Notes under the pieces: generated by a model
Told to the model about the DNA's origin: nothing
The model's database searches: none
The model's input: only the letters and a program-made list of their open reading frames with translations
In this document: piece by piece, positions 1 to 11,541 of the stretch
Layout: the number at the start of each line of letters is the position of its first letter
How positions within the stretch are numbered: the stretch's first letter is position 1
Assembly (NCBI GenBank): GCA_023935145.1
Contig: CM043703.1
Coordinates: forward strand, 19,021,227-19,085,226
Direction: 5' to 3'
Length of the DNA stretch: 64,000 bases
From: Bretschneidera sinensis
Taxonomy: Eukaryota > Streptophyta > Magnoliopsida > Brassicales > Akaniaceae
Program-made: the position numbers and the translations under genes

Positions 1-703
1 GAGAAGAAGGAAGATGATAAGAACTATTACAATGCTCTCTATCAAATCTATACTACTCTCTCTTTACAACCAGCCTCCCTACAATAAGTCCCTCTTGTGT
101 TTTGTGTCTTTGCACTCTCACACAATTCTCTTTTGTATATCTGTCACTCTTTACAATTGATCTCAAATTATGTCACAATGTTATATTGAGAATGAAGCTA
201 GGTGACCCTTTATATCGTGTACCAACTTCTTATCCAATCTTGAAAGTCAATCTCCACCCTTAGATCTTGATGACCACTCAACCATGGCCCTTGATCAATC
301 CTAAGTGATGCTGTGCGTTTTGGACATGTCTCCACGTACTCAACAAAGGCTAAATCAAATGGACTATGTGTGCCTTCAAGGTGCGTACTAAAACAGGGCA
401 CGCTTGCTGCCACTCTGTGAGCCGCGGCCTGGGGTAGGGTGCGCTGTGGCCTAGCCTTCCTCCAGCATTCCTCCATGTTGTGCGCCGCAGCCTGGACAAA
501 GCTGGGCGATGGCCTGACCTGATGCACATATTTTCTAGCTTGTGTGCTTAGGCGCACACACTAGTGTGCCTACCTTTGCCTTGCTCCAAGGTGCCGCGCA
601 CACTTGTGTGCACTTCTTTAACATGCTAAAATTTATTCTTCCAACCTTGGTTTAGACATTAACCTTGTTTAAACCACGTTTAAACCTTAGACAAATATCA
701 ATA
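1..703 (-). repeat. Copia-A 3' LTR (partial at window edge)
   Basis: The sequence is repeated at 10868-11541. The inner end at 703 reads TATTGATATTTG on the minus strand, a mutated form of the TGTTGGTATTTG start seen in Copia-B. A TATA-like motif (minus-strand GATATAAAGG) lies near 208-217. A GC-rich cassette at about 380-520 has four copies of a GCYGYGGCCT motif starting at 421, 443, 484 and 506. The outer part, equivalent to 5032-5285, lies left of the window. Confidence 0.9.
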
Positions 704-723
704 ATCTCTACCTTTGTCTAAGT
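704..723 (-). other. Copia-A polypurine tract
   Basis: On the minus strand the bases just inside the 3' LTR read CTTAGACAAAGGTAGAGATT. The same purine-rich stretch stands just before the 3' LTR of Copia-B (51836-51854). This is the expected plus-strand priming site for reverse transcription. Confidence 0.75.
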
Positions 724-783
724 GTTTAAACCTGAACCATTGTGCAGAGAATTTCAGGATCCAAACTCATCTTGAGTCATCAA

Positions 784-2345
784 TCAACTGACTCCAATCC
801 TAAGTAGTCCAAGGCAATGATTGAACTTACTTAGACGTAGAACTTTAGTACCTAAATCTGCAGTTCTTCCATGGCTACCTTGTCCACATGGATGCATTCT
901 TTCGTAACATTTTCCCGAATGAAATGGTACCGAACATCCATGTGCTTTGTCCTCTCATGGAACACCGGATTTTTGCATAAGTGCAATGCACTTTGACTAT
1001 CCAAAAACACCACAACCTGCTCCTCTAGTACCTTCAACTCTTCCAACAACCCTTTGCACCACATAGCTTCCTTAATAGCTTCCGTTGCCACTATGTACTC
1101 AATCTCGGTTGTTGAGAGTGCTACCACCAATTGCAGCTGAGCCTTCCAACTTACACAACATCCGTTTAAGTTGAAGAAGTAGGAGCTAATCGATCTCCTT
1201 TTATCTCGGTCTGCTCCATAGTCCGAATCCGTAAAACTCTCAAGGCAGATAGACTTACCCCTCTTCTCATAAACCAGCCCTACTTTTGGGCTTCTCTTCA
1301 AGTACCTCAACAACCACTTCATCCCAAGCCAATGCTTCTTTCCAGGATTACTCATAAACCTGCTGAGAACACCTATTGCATGAGAAATTTCAGGTCTAGT
1401 GCTTACCATGGTGAACATAACAGAACCAACAGAACTAGAATAAGGGAATTTTTCCATTTCCTTCTTCTCCGCCTCTGATCTTGGACATTGATTGCTGGAG
1501 AACTTGAAATGACCAGCAATGGGAACCTTCACTGGTTTGCTATCTTCCATAGAGAACTTAGATATCATCTTCTCTATATAGGAAGTTTGAGAGATCTTCA
1601 ATCTGTTTCTCTCCTTTTCTCGGATGATACACATCCCAAGGATCTTCTGTGCATAGCCAAGATCCTTTATCTCAAACTCCTCTCTGAGTTTAGCCTTCAA
1701 TTTCCTTATCCTCTCCATGCTGCTCCCAACCAGCAACATATCATCAACATAGATGAAGATGATCACCACTTCCACAACCTTCTACCCCTTATAGTATAAG
1801 CACGAATCATAGTAGCTCCTAATGAAACCTAGGCTGATTACAAAGGAATCAAATCTCTTATTCCATTGCCGAGGTGATTGCTTTAGGCCATAGAGAGATT
1901 TCTTCAATTTGCACACCAACTCTCCCTGCCTTCCTTCCTCATAGCTTTTAGGTTGCCTCATGAAAATGGTCTCATCAAGCTCTCTATGTAAGAACGCTGT
2001 CTTCACATCCATTTGCTCGATTTCCCAATCAAATTGGACCACCAATGCTAACACTATCTGTATCGTCTTGTACTTCACAACCGGTGAGAAGATTTCGGTG
2101 AAATTTATGCCTTCTTTTTGTGTGAACCCCTTCACCACCAGCCTCACTTTATACTGGACTTCATCCCCTGGAGTATTCCCTTCTTTGATCTTGTAGATCC
2201 ATCTATAATCCACAACTCTATGCTTTTCTGGTTTGGGCACCAACTCCCAAAAGTTGTTCTTAATCAAAGAATCTATTTCTTCCTCCATAGCCACACTTTG
2301 ACGAATCCTTACACTCAATGGCTTCCATGTAAGTTTCTGGTTCAC
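784..2345 (-). pseudogene. Copia-A reverse transcriptase and RNase H (broken)
   Basis: Copia RT-RNase H region, which copies element RNA into DNA and degrades the RNA strand. The RT part (2345-1782) carries the copia hallmarks WIYKIKEG, MDVKTAFLHREL and SLYGLKQSPRQW. A frameshift near 1780 leads into the YVDDMLL catalytic motif (about 1750). RNase H follows, with a TDSDYGADRDKRRS block and TKHMDVRYHFIRE near 930-900. The natural stop, inferred from Copia-B, is at 786-784; a frameshift near 860 takes the visible frame to an earlier stop. It lies downstream of the integrase in the same polyprotein. It cannot be functional as it stands. Confidence 0.9.
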
Positions 2346-3312
2346 TCATCTCTCCTTCTGTCCAAAGAGCTACTACATTAGCATCCGCAAACCTATATCT
2401 CAAAGGTGGTCTCACTACCCTCCTTTCTCGGTCCCTTGTGAGCTGGTAGTCATTCTGACTTGCTGCATCAACCTCTTCTAGTTTAGCCTCTTCTTGAGTT
2501 TTTTGAGCATGGCCTTCATCAATGGGCTCTACCTGGTCCGAACCCTCTTGTCTTCCTTGCTCTACCTGAACCGAACTCTCCTTGATGCGATGCTCCACAA
2601 ATTTCGGACTAGTTTGCTCACTAGCCCCTGCAGGGTTAGTTTTCTCCAAGTAGGGAAATAACAATTCATTAAAAATATCATCCCTACTAATTATGAGTTT
2701 CATGCCCTTCTTTTCTAAGGACCATAACCTATATTCCTTAACCCCATCACCATACCCTAGAAATACACATTTTCTAGACCTTGGACTAAGTTTATCATCC
2801 TTTTGATGTGCATATGCAGCACACGCAAAAGTCCTAAGGTTGCTTAATTCAGGGGGTTTCCCACTCCACATCTCCATAGGAGTCTTGAGCTCTAAAGCTC
2901 TAGAGGGTGATCTATTTAGCAAGTATGCAGCAGTAGCCACAGCTTCTCCCCAAAAATATTTTGATAAATCGGATCCTATTAACATGCACCTAACCTTTTC
3001 CATAAGGGTTCTATTCATCCTCTCAGAAACTTCATTTTACTGAGGTGTTTTTACAACCGTTTTATGCCTTAGAATGCCATTTAATTCACAGAATTTATCA
3101 AAATCCTTATTACAAAATTGTAAGCCATTATCGGTTCATAAAGCCTTAACTACCCTACCCATTTGAGTCTCCAGCAACTTCTTCCACACAACAAATTTAT
3201 TTAATGCATCTGATTTATTTCTAAGCAAATAAACCCACAATTTTCTTGAATAATCATCAATTAAAGACAGAAAGTAAAAGTTACCTCTCAGTGTTGGTGT
3301 TCTTGCTGGTCT
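2260..3312 (-). pseudogene. Copia-A integrase region (broken)
   Basis: Integrase core and C-terminal part of the copia polyprotein, which inserts cDNA into the host chromosome. From 3312 down to about 3020 the core is interrupted by stops, one of them just before the VKTPQ-like segment. From 3018 the frame is open with MNRTLMEKVRCML, FWGEAVATAAYLLNRSPS and RTFACAAYAHQK, the usual copia sequence after the DDE core. A Lys/Glu-rich linker leads into RT. The matching segments of Copia-B (49300-50100) and Copia-C (62870-63660) confirm the reading. Confidence 0.85.
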
Positions 3313-4793
3313 CTAAAGGTTCGAATGAATGTAGTCAAGAATACCCTTAGACTTGTGCACTCCAGTGTTGAAGCTGACCCGGTGTTGCTTCCCAAGAATG
3401 CAACTCTCACAGAAATCTAATTTATATACTTTATCTCCTCTAAGTAGACCATCCTTGCTAAGAACTTGTAGGCCCTTTTCGCTCATATGTCCCAAGTGAG
3501 TGTGCCAAAGAGCTGCCCTATAAATCTCAGCCATTAAGCTTACTGCTTGATCCTTGGTTTCTGTTTCACTGATCATCTCATAAAGTCCATCTTTTATTGC
3601 TTCCTTGATCACTACCAAAGATCCCTTGGTCACCTTGATCTTTCCATCCTCTACTTTGCTTGTATACCCCAAAGAATTCAACTGCCCCAATGAGATCAAA
3701 TTCCTCTTCAAATCTGGAAGATACCTCACATTTCGCAGCAGCCTTGTGACTCCATCAAACATCCTCAACTGGATGTCTCCTATTCCCCTCACTTGGCAAG
3801 AATTGTCATTCCTTAAGAAGACCCTTCCATCATTGATCTCCTTGAAATTCTTGAACCATTCCTTGTGGGGGCACATATGATAAGTGCACCCGGAATCCAG
3901 AATCCACTTCTCGCTGCCATGCCTCCTGCTCACATTTGAGCACACAACAAGCACATCATCTTGTTGTTCTCTTTTGGCAACCGAAGCCTCTCCATTGTTG
4001 GTATGGCTTCTTCTCTCATCCCACATCTTCTTCTTGCAATCTTTCTTGAAATGGCCCTTTTTGTTGTAGTAGAAGCATCTCTTTCCTTCTCCAAGTCTTG
4101 TCTTGGAATGAGATCTCCCATGGTTCTGCCCTCTACCTCTTGATTTCTCCTGGTAGTTTACATGAGTGCTACTACCATTCTGAGTTGTTGGCCTTCCTCT
4201 TACGAATAGCTCTTCTCCACTTAATGCCTCCCTCATCTTAGCTTTGAAATTATAAGCCCTTATGGCATTGATCACAATCTCCTTGGTTAAAGTATCTCTT
4301 CCATACTCAATAGCATTAATCAGATTATCAAAGCAATCAGGAAGAGAGTTTAACAAAATAACAACCAATTGTTCATCTGACAATTTAATACTACAACTAG
4401 CCAAATCTTGAACTAGTTTATTAAAGACATCAAGATTATCTTGCAACTCTTTATTGGGATCCAGTTTAATAGCAAAGATTCTTTTAAGAAGATAAATCTT
4501 GTTAGTGAGAGTTTTGGTAAGAAACAACTCATCTAGTTTCTTCCATATGACAGTCGAATCTTTCGAGTCTCCGCGCTTCCTTATGACACTATTCGACGTG
4601 TGCAAGAAAATGGTGCTGTAAGCCATCTTCTTCATCTCAACTCGCTAGTCCTCCGTGATACTTGCTGGAAAATCATTATCTTCTCCAATAGCCAAGTCCA
4701 CTTTCTGTTGCATAAGAACAACCTTGATCTTCCGTTTCCATAGGAAAAATTTCCCTTTCCATCACACTTCTCAACAACAAAATTTGAAGCCAT
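3313..4793 (-). pseudogene. Copia-A gag, protease and GAG-pre-integrase (broken)
   Basis: The start is ATG at 4793, because Copia-B and Copia-C begin with the same MASNF. Frameshifts and a stop occur between 4793 and 4635. Below that one frame is open to 3313. It holds the UBN2-type gag (ELQDNLDVFNKLVQDL; LLNSLPDCFDNLI), a zinc knuckle CFYYNKKGHFKKDC near 4085-4045 whose second Cys is Tyr, the aspartic protease motif WILDSGCTYHMC near 3905-3870, and the pre-integrase HTHLGHMSEKGL with its CESC pair. Gag would coat element RNA and the protease would cut the polyprotein. The frame ends just before the integrase core. Confidence 0.9.
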
Positions 4794-5018
4794 CTTTGCA
4801 GACAAGATCCCAAATTTATGACATACCCAAAAATGTTTTTTTCAACCTCAAGAACACAATTAAAGATGGATCTTAACACCGTTCTTGAATCACTCTCAAG
4901 AACACAATATGATCTTGATCTTTACTCTGTTCTTGAATCACCCAAGAAGTTGATCTTTGATTCTTGGATTCTTGACTCTGCTACCTTCTTGTTTTTACTC
5001 CGATACCCAGCTGTGCAA

Positions 5019-5030
5019 GCTCTAATACTA
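5019..5030 (-). other. Copia-A primer-binding site
   Basis: The minus strand reads TAGTATTAGAGC one base inside the LTR. This is a two-mismatch form of TGGTATCAGAGC, the initiator Met tRNA primer site typical of plant copia elements and seen intact in Copia-2 and Copia-C. Confidence 0.8.
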
Positions 5031-5031
5031 C

Positions 5032-5285
5032 TATTGGAAATCACCTTGACAAGATGCCCAGGTGACGATCTTCCAAACACCCAAGTCTAGAATGATTTGT
5101 AAAGAAAAGATACAGCAACCAAAGCAAGAAAGAAAAGAAGACAAGTAATTGTTATCGAGGTTCATCAATAGCCTACGTCCCTGTGAGTACCTCTGAACTC
5201 TCTACACTAAATCAATAGTTCTTTACAATCCAATAACCCTCTTCAAGAAACCTCAAGTTCTTGAAGAAACCAAGAAGAGAAGAAG
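5032..5285 (-). repeat. Copia-A 5' LTR, inner part
   Basis: This 254-bp piece carries the LTR 3' end (R-U5): on the minus strand it finishes with CTTGTCAAGGTGATTTCCAATA, nearly the same as the LTR ends of Copia-B (52927) and Copia-C (61117). It is cut at 5285 by the LINE and resumes at 10868. Confidence 0.88.
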
Positions 5286-5412
5286 TCAGTCTCGGGCAAG
5301 CTAGAGAGAGAAGCTCTCAACTGTGAACAGTGATTGCCCATAGTTTCTTGCCCCTCTCTCCTCCTCTTCCTCCTCCCTTCCTTTTTGATCCTGATCAAGA
5401 GCTCTCCTTAGC

Positions 5413-7305
5413 ATGGGTAAGAGGAAACCCTCTAAGAAACCTTCCCTTACAATCCAAGAGAAGAATGATCTGGATTATGTCCGGAATCATTTCAAAAGCG
5501 AAGAAGCTACAATAATGCTGTCGCGAGAAGAAAGCCCAGCTGATTCTAGCAAGCATAGGTCCAAAGGACCAAGTAGAGTGTCTGAAAGATCCCCCTACTC
5601 CTTGGGAGAGAAGAAGCTAAAGTCTATGAGCCATGAGAAAGATGCCTCAAGCTCTGGAAATGAAAAGAGCTCGCACAGAGCTTCAAAGGTGAACAGTACC
5701 AAAACTCAATCAAAGCCAAAGAAGGCTATGCAAGAAGATGTTCAGGCTATTGAAGAGGAGTCCTCATGCTCCCCTAAAGATAGTGGAGAGTATGGAGAGG
5801 AGTCAGTCCTAGTTGAGTCCTTCTCCTCCAGTGAAGAGGATGACAATAGTTGTCATGCTACTGTTCACGGGAGAACAGCTGCTCCAAGCCCAGAAAAAGA
5901 AGTGGCTGAGCCCCAAACTAGTTCTTAATCTGGTCCATAATCCCCATTGAAGGCTGGGAGTACCCATATGGGCTCATGTCCAAAGGAAACTCCCTTGCAG
6001 AATGCTACTCCCAAAGGAGCTCAGGATAGGAACAATACAAAGAACCAAGAAGCTACTGCTAACACCACCTTTGAGGGAAACAAGAGAGCTCCCTGGGTCA
6101 GTTTGTTTGCAGACAACAGGAAACAAAGCAAGGGCTTACAACTCTCCATAATTGAAAGTGAAGGGGAAACTATTTATGTTTTCGAGGAAGACATTGGTGA
6201 GGTGTTTGATGACCTCCCATTCTGCTTGGTTGGCTAGTTTGCTGGAAGATTTCCAGGAAAGACTGATCTGAAAATGCTCACTGACTCCTGGAAGGTAAAA
6301 GTCCTAACCCAATTCCATGATAGTGGCTGGATAGTATTTAAGTTTGGGAATGTTGAAGATAGTATGAATGTTTTACAAGAAGGGCCCTGTCAAGTATATG
6401 GGAGACCTTTGTTATTAAAATCTATACCAAAATTTTTCCACTTTGGTAATGAAGAAATTAGTACCATGCCTCTATGGATTCAGTTGAGAGGATTGCCCCT
6501 AGAACTATGGACTGCCAATTGCCTGAGTAAGATAGGTACTCAGCTTGGTAAGCCCTTATATGCTGACCAGTTCACCAACACTAAAAACAGAATATCTTTT
6601 GCTAGACTTTTAGTTGAGGTTGATGTAGCAAAGAAAATTAAACTTTCTGTGCCTGTTAGCTTCCCTAATGGGGACTCCTTTGAACAAGGAATATTTTATG
6701 AAAATCTCCCCAAATTCTACCCTAAATGTAGAGTGCTAGGCCATGATCTCCACTCTTGCAACCTGACCAATGCAGACAAGGGGAAAAAGCTTGGTAAAGG
6801 GAAAGATCCTGTGAGGCAAGAAGGGTCCAAAGTCCCAAGTGAACTTGACAAAGGGGTTAGGACCCAGCACACAAAGTTAAGAGGGGATAGCCCAAGCAAG
6901 AGCCCCTCAGTCAGAGAGAGAACAGCCTATGAGGCTAGAGATTCAAATCAGGAAGAGAGGGTTTCAGGAAGGGACGAGATTGTCCAAAGAGAAACTAGGG
7001 GGGAGAAGGATATAGAGCATTCAATACCTCTCATCCAAATGGGGGCTTGGTTAAAGCCTCCCCACCCCCCTGATCCTAGTAACATGGAAGCTGTGGTGAA
7101 CAGTGTTTCAAGGCCTACCTCTGGCTTAGGCCAGGTCCAAAGGGATAAACCTATTCAAGATCATCAAGACACAAGTGAGATGGCAAAGGGCCCAGGTGTG
7201 CAGGGGAGTGGTTTCCAGTTAGTAAAGAAAAAAAAAGGAAGACCAGGCTTGAAAGATTCATATCCACCTAGGAAGGGAGGGTCAGCCTCCTTACCTACCA
7301 AATGA
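5413..7305 (+). pseudogene. LINE ORF1: DUF4283 gag-like RNA-binding protein (broken)
   Basis: The N-terminal third is charged and Ser/Lys-rich (5413-5928). A second open stretch (5947-6237) runs into a DUF4283 domain (about 6240-6720) with LTDSWKVKVLTQFHDSGWIVFKF and LWIQLRGLPLELW. A zinc-knuckle remnant follows at about 6715-6760 (YPKCRVLGHDLHSC) whose first Cys is replaced. A low-complexity basic tail completes the ORF. In plant L1 elements this protein binds element RNA. Stops at 5926-5928 and 6235-6237 interrupt it. The last codon overlaps the ORF2 start as ATGA at 7302-7305. Confidence 0.85.
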
Positions 7306-10300
7306 TAGTTGCTTGCTGGAACATCAAGGGTTTCCACAAGCCCCTGAAACACAATGGGGTCCTTCACCTCATGAAGAGCAACAAAGTAGATGTAATGGGG
7401 ATCTTAGAATGCAAATTGGATGAAGCCAAGCTGCAAAGAATTATGGGAATAAATTCAGCATGTGGAGCCAGATCAACGACTTTTCTGCCCACCCTTTAGG
7501 CATAATCTTGGTGCTTTGGAACCCTGCTAAGGTTAATCTATCTATTATTGAAGTTACCTCTCAAGTTATTCATTGTAATGCTACATGCCTAACTACTTCA
7601 TGTACTTTTGTAATCAGTTTTGTGTATGGTTTTAATACCATTGTATCTAGAAGACCCCTATAGGACAACCTTTGTAATTTTAGCTATGATTTGTCATCCC
7701 CTTGGCTTGTGTTGGGAGACTTTAATAATGTGTTCACCACTGAGGAAAAAACTAATAGGTTACCAGTAACATATTATGAGATTAGGGATCCTTCTTATTG
7801 TTGTAGAGAGACTGGCTTGTCTGATATCAATACAACAGGGTGTCTGTACACTTGGTCCAACAACAAAGTATGGTGCAAGCTGGATAGAGTTATGGTGAAT
7901 AATGCCTGGTATCAGAAGGGGTTCAAAATCCATGCTAATTTCACTCTTGCAGGCTGTCTGTCTGACCACTCTCCCTGCCTTGTGAACTTAATGGATGAAG
8001 CAAATGAGGGTAGGAGATCTTTCAAGTTTTTTAACATGTGGACTAACCATCTAATGTTCCTTGATACTGTTAGAGCTCAGTGGGGCTGTCCTATGGGTGG
8101 TACCAAACAGTTCATTTTGTGTAGATCCTTGAAAGCCCTCAAACCTCACTTTAAGTTGTTCAATGAGAACCACTTCAACCATATATCTGAGAGAGCCCTG
8201 GAGGCATCAAATAAGCTAGCTAGTCTCCAAAGAGAACTCCATGACAACCCCATTGATCCTGAGCTCCAATCCATGGTGCCTTCTTTGAAACTGAAAGCTT
8301 TCAAGCTGGCTGAAGCTGAGAGGAGCTTCTTTTCTCAGCAGGTTAAATGCAAGTATTTGATGAACAGTGATAGAGGGACAAAGTGTTTTCATGCCATGGT
8401 CAAAAGGAAGATAAGCAAGAACTATATAGCTGTTGTAATGTCCTCCAATGGCTCTCTCACAACCTTTGAGGCAGAAGTGGCTGAGGAGTTTCTTAAATTC
8501 TATAAGGCTCTCCTTGGTTCCTCTTCCAGCTGCAGCCCCTTAGACATTCAAGTATTAAGAGATGGTTCTTTAATCCAAGAGAACCAAGTTGAGTTGTTGA
8601 CCAAAGAAGTAACTGAGTCTGAGATTAAGGAAGCTTTGTGGAGTATTAGAGAGGACAAGTCCCCTGGCCCTGATGGATACTCCTCCAGATTCTTCAAGAA
8701 GGCTTGGGAGGTTACTAGCTCTGACATTATTGGGGCTATCCAAGAATTTTTCCAGAATGGGAGACTGTTAAAGCAATTAAACCACACCACTCTGCCCTTG
8801 ATCCTCAAAAGTAAACATGCTGCTAAAGTTGAGGACTTTCAACCCATAGCCTGCTGCAATGTTGTCTATAAGATTATCTCCAAGATCCTTGCATCAAGGA
8901 TTGCTCCTTGCCTGAACCATATAGTATGCCCAGCATAAGCAGCCTTCATCAAAGACAAGAGCATGGCAGAAAACATTTATCTGGTCCAAGAGCTGCTCAG
9001 GAAGTTTTGTAGGAAGAGAATTTCCCTAAGATGCATGATCAAGATTGACCTTAGAAAAGCATATGACACTGTGGACTGGGAATTTTTGAACAAATTATTA
9101 GAGGGGTTGGGGTTTCCAGATGTGTATAGAGCCTAGATCATGGAGTGTGTATCATCAACTGCCTACTCTTTATCCATTAATGGGAGTCTTCATGGGTTCT
9201 TTGCTAGCAAAAGGGGCCTCAGGTAAGGGGACCCCCTTTCCCCCTATTTGTTTGTCCTGATTGTTGAGTACTTATCCAGGCTACTAGGGAGACTGAGTGA
9301 GAAGGATGGTTTCAGATACCATCCAAAATGTGACAAGCTTAAGATCACTCACTTGGCTTTTGCTGATGATCTTATTTTGTTTGCTAGAGGGGAAGAAAAT
9401 TTTGTTGGGCAGCTAATGAAGTGTGTTACCTACTTTAGTTAGTGCTTAGGGCTGCATGCAAGCCTGGCTAAATCAAACATCTTTCATGCTGGAGTCAAGT
9501 CTGAGGAGCTTCAGGAAATCAGAAGAGTCACAGGGATGGAGGATGATAACCTCACCTTCAAAAATCTGGGGGTTCTCCTTGCTTCCTCTAGGCTAAATGC
9601 TACACACTACTCCCCTCTTATAGACAAACTGGCTGGGTACATTAATGTCTGGGCTGGCTCTTCCCTATTATATGCTGGAAGGACTGAGCTGATCAAATCA
9701 GTGCTCCAGGGTGTGGAGTGCTTTTAGCTTGCTATCTTTCCTATCCCTGTAAACATCCTGGAAAAATTTGTTAGAATGTGCAGGACCTTCCTCTGGAATG
9801 GCAAGAGTGTTGGGCTGAGAAAGGCTCTGGTAGCTTGGGTTGATATATACAAACCTAAATCTGAATGGGGGCTTGGTCTGGTTAACCTCAAAGCCTGGAA
9901 CAAGGCCCTCCTCACTAGGGTCCTCTGGAACATTTACTTGAAGAAGGACTCCTTGTGAATCCACTGGGTTCAGCACTACTATCTATTGAATAATTCCCTG
10001 TGACAGACTACTTCAAGGAAGGGGGACTCCTCCCTATGGAAGAGACTGCTAGAAATCAGAGATGAGCTAACAAGCCACCCTCCTTCAACACAATAGGCTA
10101 GGGATAGACTACTAGAATAGTGTGCAGAATGTGCTAAGTATAAAAAAGGTTTACAACTCAGTTAGACAGAAAGGCAGGGAGGTCAGCTGGGTTCCCCTGG
10201 TGTGGTATGTCCACTGTCCTCCCAAACACTCCTTTATCTTTTGGCTGGCAATTCAGAACAAACTGCTAACAAAGGACAGACTCCAGCTGGAGGAAGAGGA

Positions 10301-10652
10301 GAAACTATGCCCCCTGTGCCAGGAACAAGCTGAAAGTATAGAGCACATTTTCTTCTCCTGCAGGGTCAGCAAGGAAATATGGGGTTCTATTAAAGCATGG
10401 CTTGGCTGTAGAAGATAAATGAAAACAATTGAAAGTGCAGCCAAATGGACTTTGAAAGTTAGAGGAACAGGCCCCCCAGCAATTACAAAGAAACTAGCTC
10501 TTCCATGCACAATCTACAGCCTATAGATGGCTAGAAATGCCAAACTGTTTGACAAGTCTCCTGTACATCCTTCTAGCCTAGCTAAGAAGATCCAGTATGT
10601 AATATATAAAACAGTGTATGCTGCTTGCCCGGAGATTAGGCTTCTTTTGTAA
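7302..10652 (+). pseudogene. LINE ORF2: endonuclease, reverse transcriptase, zf-RVT (broken)
   Basis: Starts at ATG 7302 with the endonuclease hallmark ACWNIKGFHKPLKH. Frameshifts near 7490 and 7665 follow, then LGDFNNVF (about 7715) and the terminal SDHSP (about 7960), all typical of the APE-type nuclease that nicks target DNA. RT spans about 8600-9450: KSPGPDGYSSRFFKKAW, FQPIACCNVVYKI, KIDLRKAYDTVDW, GDPLSPYLFVL and catalytic FADDL (9360-9374). A zf-RVT domain lies at about 10120-10410 with CPLCQEQAESIEHIFFSC. Stops at 8935 (CPA*AAF), 9134 (RA*IME) and 9224 (LR*GDP) stand for family Gln, Trp and Gln. The likely original end is TAA at 10650-10652. Confidence 0.92.
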
Positions 10653-10867
10653 GTGTGGCTGGTCTCTTTATGTTCTTTTACCTCCTTTTGCTTTGCCTGG
10701 GTATGCCCAGTGTCTTTGTTGCTTTCTAGCTAGTAGCTTGGATTATTTGTAAGCTTTCTGTAATTTGGCTTTTGTATATGCCTCACTGTAAATCCCTTGG
10801 GTATGCCTAGTGATATTTTTTTACATTTTTTATCATTTAATATAAGTTTATTTACAGATAAAAAAAA
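10653..10867 (+). other. LINE 3' untranslated region and poly(A)
   Basis: T-rich 3' UTR after the ORF2 stop, containing two TGGGTATGCC copies (10696-10711 region and 10798-10806), and ending in a short A tract. The AGAAGAAG target duplication follows directly. Confidence 0.75.
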
Positions 10868-11541
10868 AGAAGAAGATGATAAGAACTATTACAATGCTCT
10901 CTATCAAATCTATACTACTCTCTCTTTACAACCAGCCTCCTTACAATGAGTTCCTCTTATGTTTTGTGTCTTTGCACTATCACACAATTCTCTCTTGTAT
11001 GTCTATCACTCTTTACAATTGATCTCAAATTATGTCACAATGTTATGTTGAGAATGAAGCTAGGTGACCCTTTATATAGTGCACCAACTTCTTGTCCAAT
11101 CTTGAGAGTCAATCTCCACCCTTAGATCTTGATGACCACTCAACCATGGCCCTTGATCAATCTTAAGTTATGTTGTGCGTTTTGGACATGTCTCCACGTA
11201 CTTAACAAAGGCTGAATCAAATGGACTATGTGTGCCTTCAAGGTGCGGCCTGAAACAGGGCACACTTGTTGCCACTCTGTGAGCCGCAGCCTGGGGTAGG
11301 GAACCCCATAGCCTGGCCTTCCTCCAGCATTCCTCTATGCTGTGCACTGTGGCCTGACCTGATGCACATATTTTCCAGCTTGTGTGCTTAGGCACACACA
11401 CTAGTGTGCCTACCTTTTCCTTGCTCCAAGGTGCCGCGCACACTTGTGTGCACTTCTTTAACATGTTGAAATTTATTCTTCCAACCTTGGTTTAGACATT
11501 AAACTTATTTAAACCATATTTAAACCTTAGACAAATATCAA
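10868..11541 (-). repeat. Copia-A 5' LTR, outer part
   Basis: Matches 10-703 of the 3' LTR. The minus strand begins TGTTGATATTTGTCTAAGG at 11541. A minus-strand TATA box CTATATAAAGG lies near 11068-11078. The GC cassette has motif copies at 11242, 11283, 11305 and 11346. It lacks one 22-bp unit present in the other LTR. Confidence 0.92.

Larger units (their letters stand above)
5286..10867 (+). mobile_element. Near full-length L1-type LINE
   Basis: A non-LTR retrotransposon of about 5.6 kb with an untranslated leader, ORF1 (DUF4283 gag-like), ORF2 (endonuclease, RT, zf-RVT) and a short terminal poly(A) at 10859-10867. It is flanked by an 8-bp duplication AGAAGAAG (5278-5285 and 10868-10875), the signature of target-primed reverse transcription. 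It lies inside the Copia-A 5' LTR, so it is younger than that copy. Both ORFs have several stops and frameshifts, so it is dead now. The 5' end may be complete or slightly short; an untranslated leader of about 125 bp precedes the first ATG. Confidence 0.92.
1..11541 (-). mobile_element. Copia-A: minus-strand Ty1/copia retrotransposon split by a LINE
   Basis: A Tork/Tnt1-like copia element read right to left: 5' LTR (10868-11541 plus 5032-5285), primer site (5019-5030), gag-PR-IN-RT-RNaseH (4793 to 784), polypurine tract and 3' LTR (1-703). The domain order gag, protease, integrase, RT is diagnostic of copia. The 5' LTR is split by the LINE at 5286-10867. The 3' LTR leaves the window on the left. 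On the right the element ends exactly where a CACTA tnp2 reading frame resumes, so it inserted into that gene. It belongs to the same family as Copia-B and Copia-C, shown by matching gag, pol and LTR ends. All reading frames are broken. The family call is confident; the left end lies outside the window. Confidence 0.93.

Noticed and set aside
210..557. Minus-strand open frame in the Copia-A LTR
   Set aside because: Also an effect of the GC cassette; the matching frame in the other LTR (11168-11464) is different.
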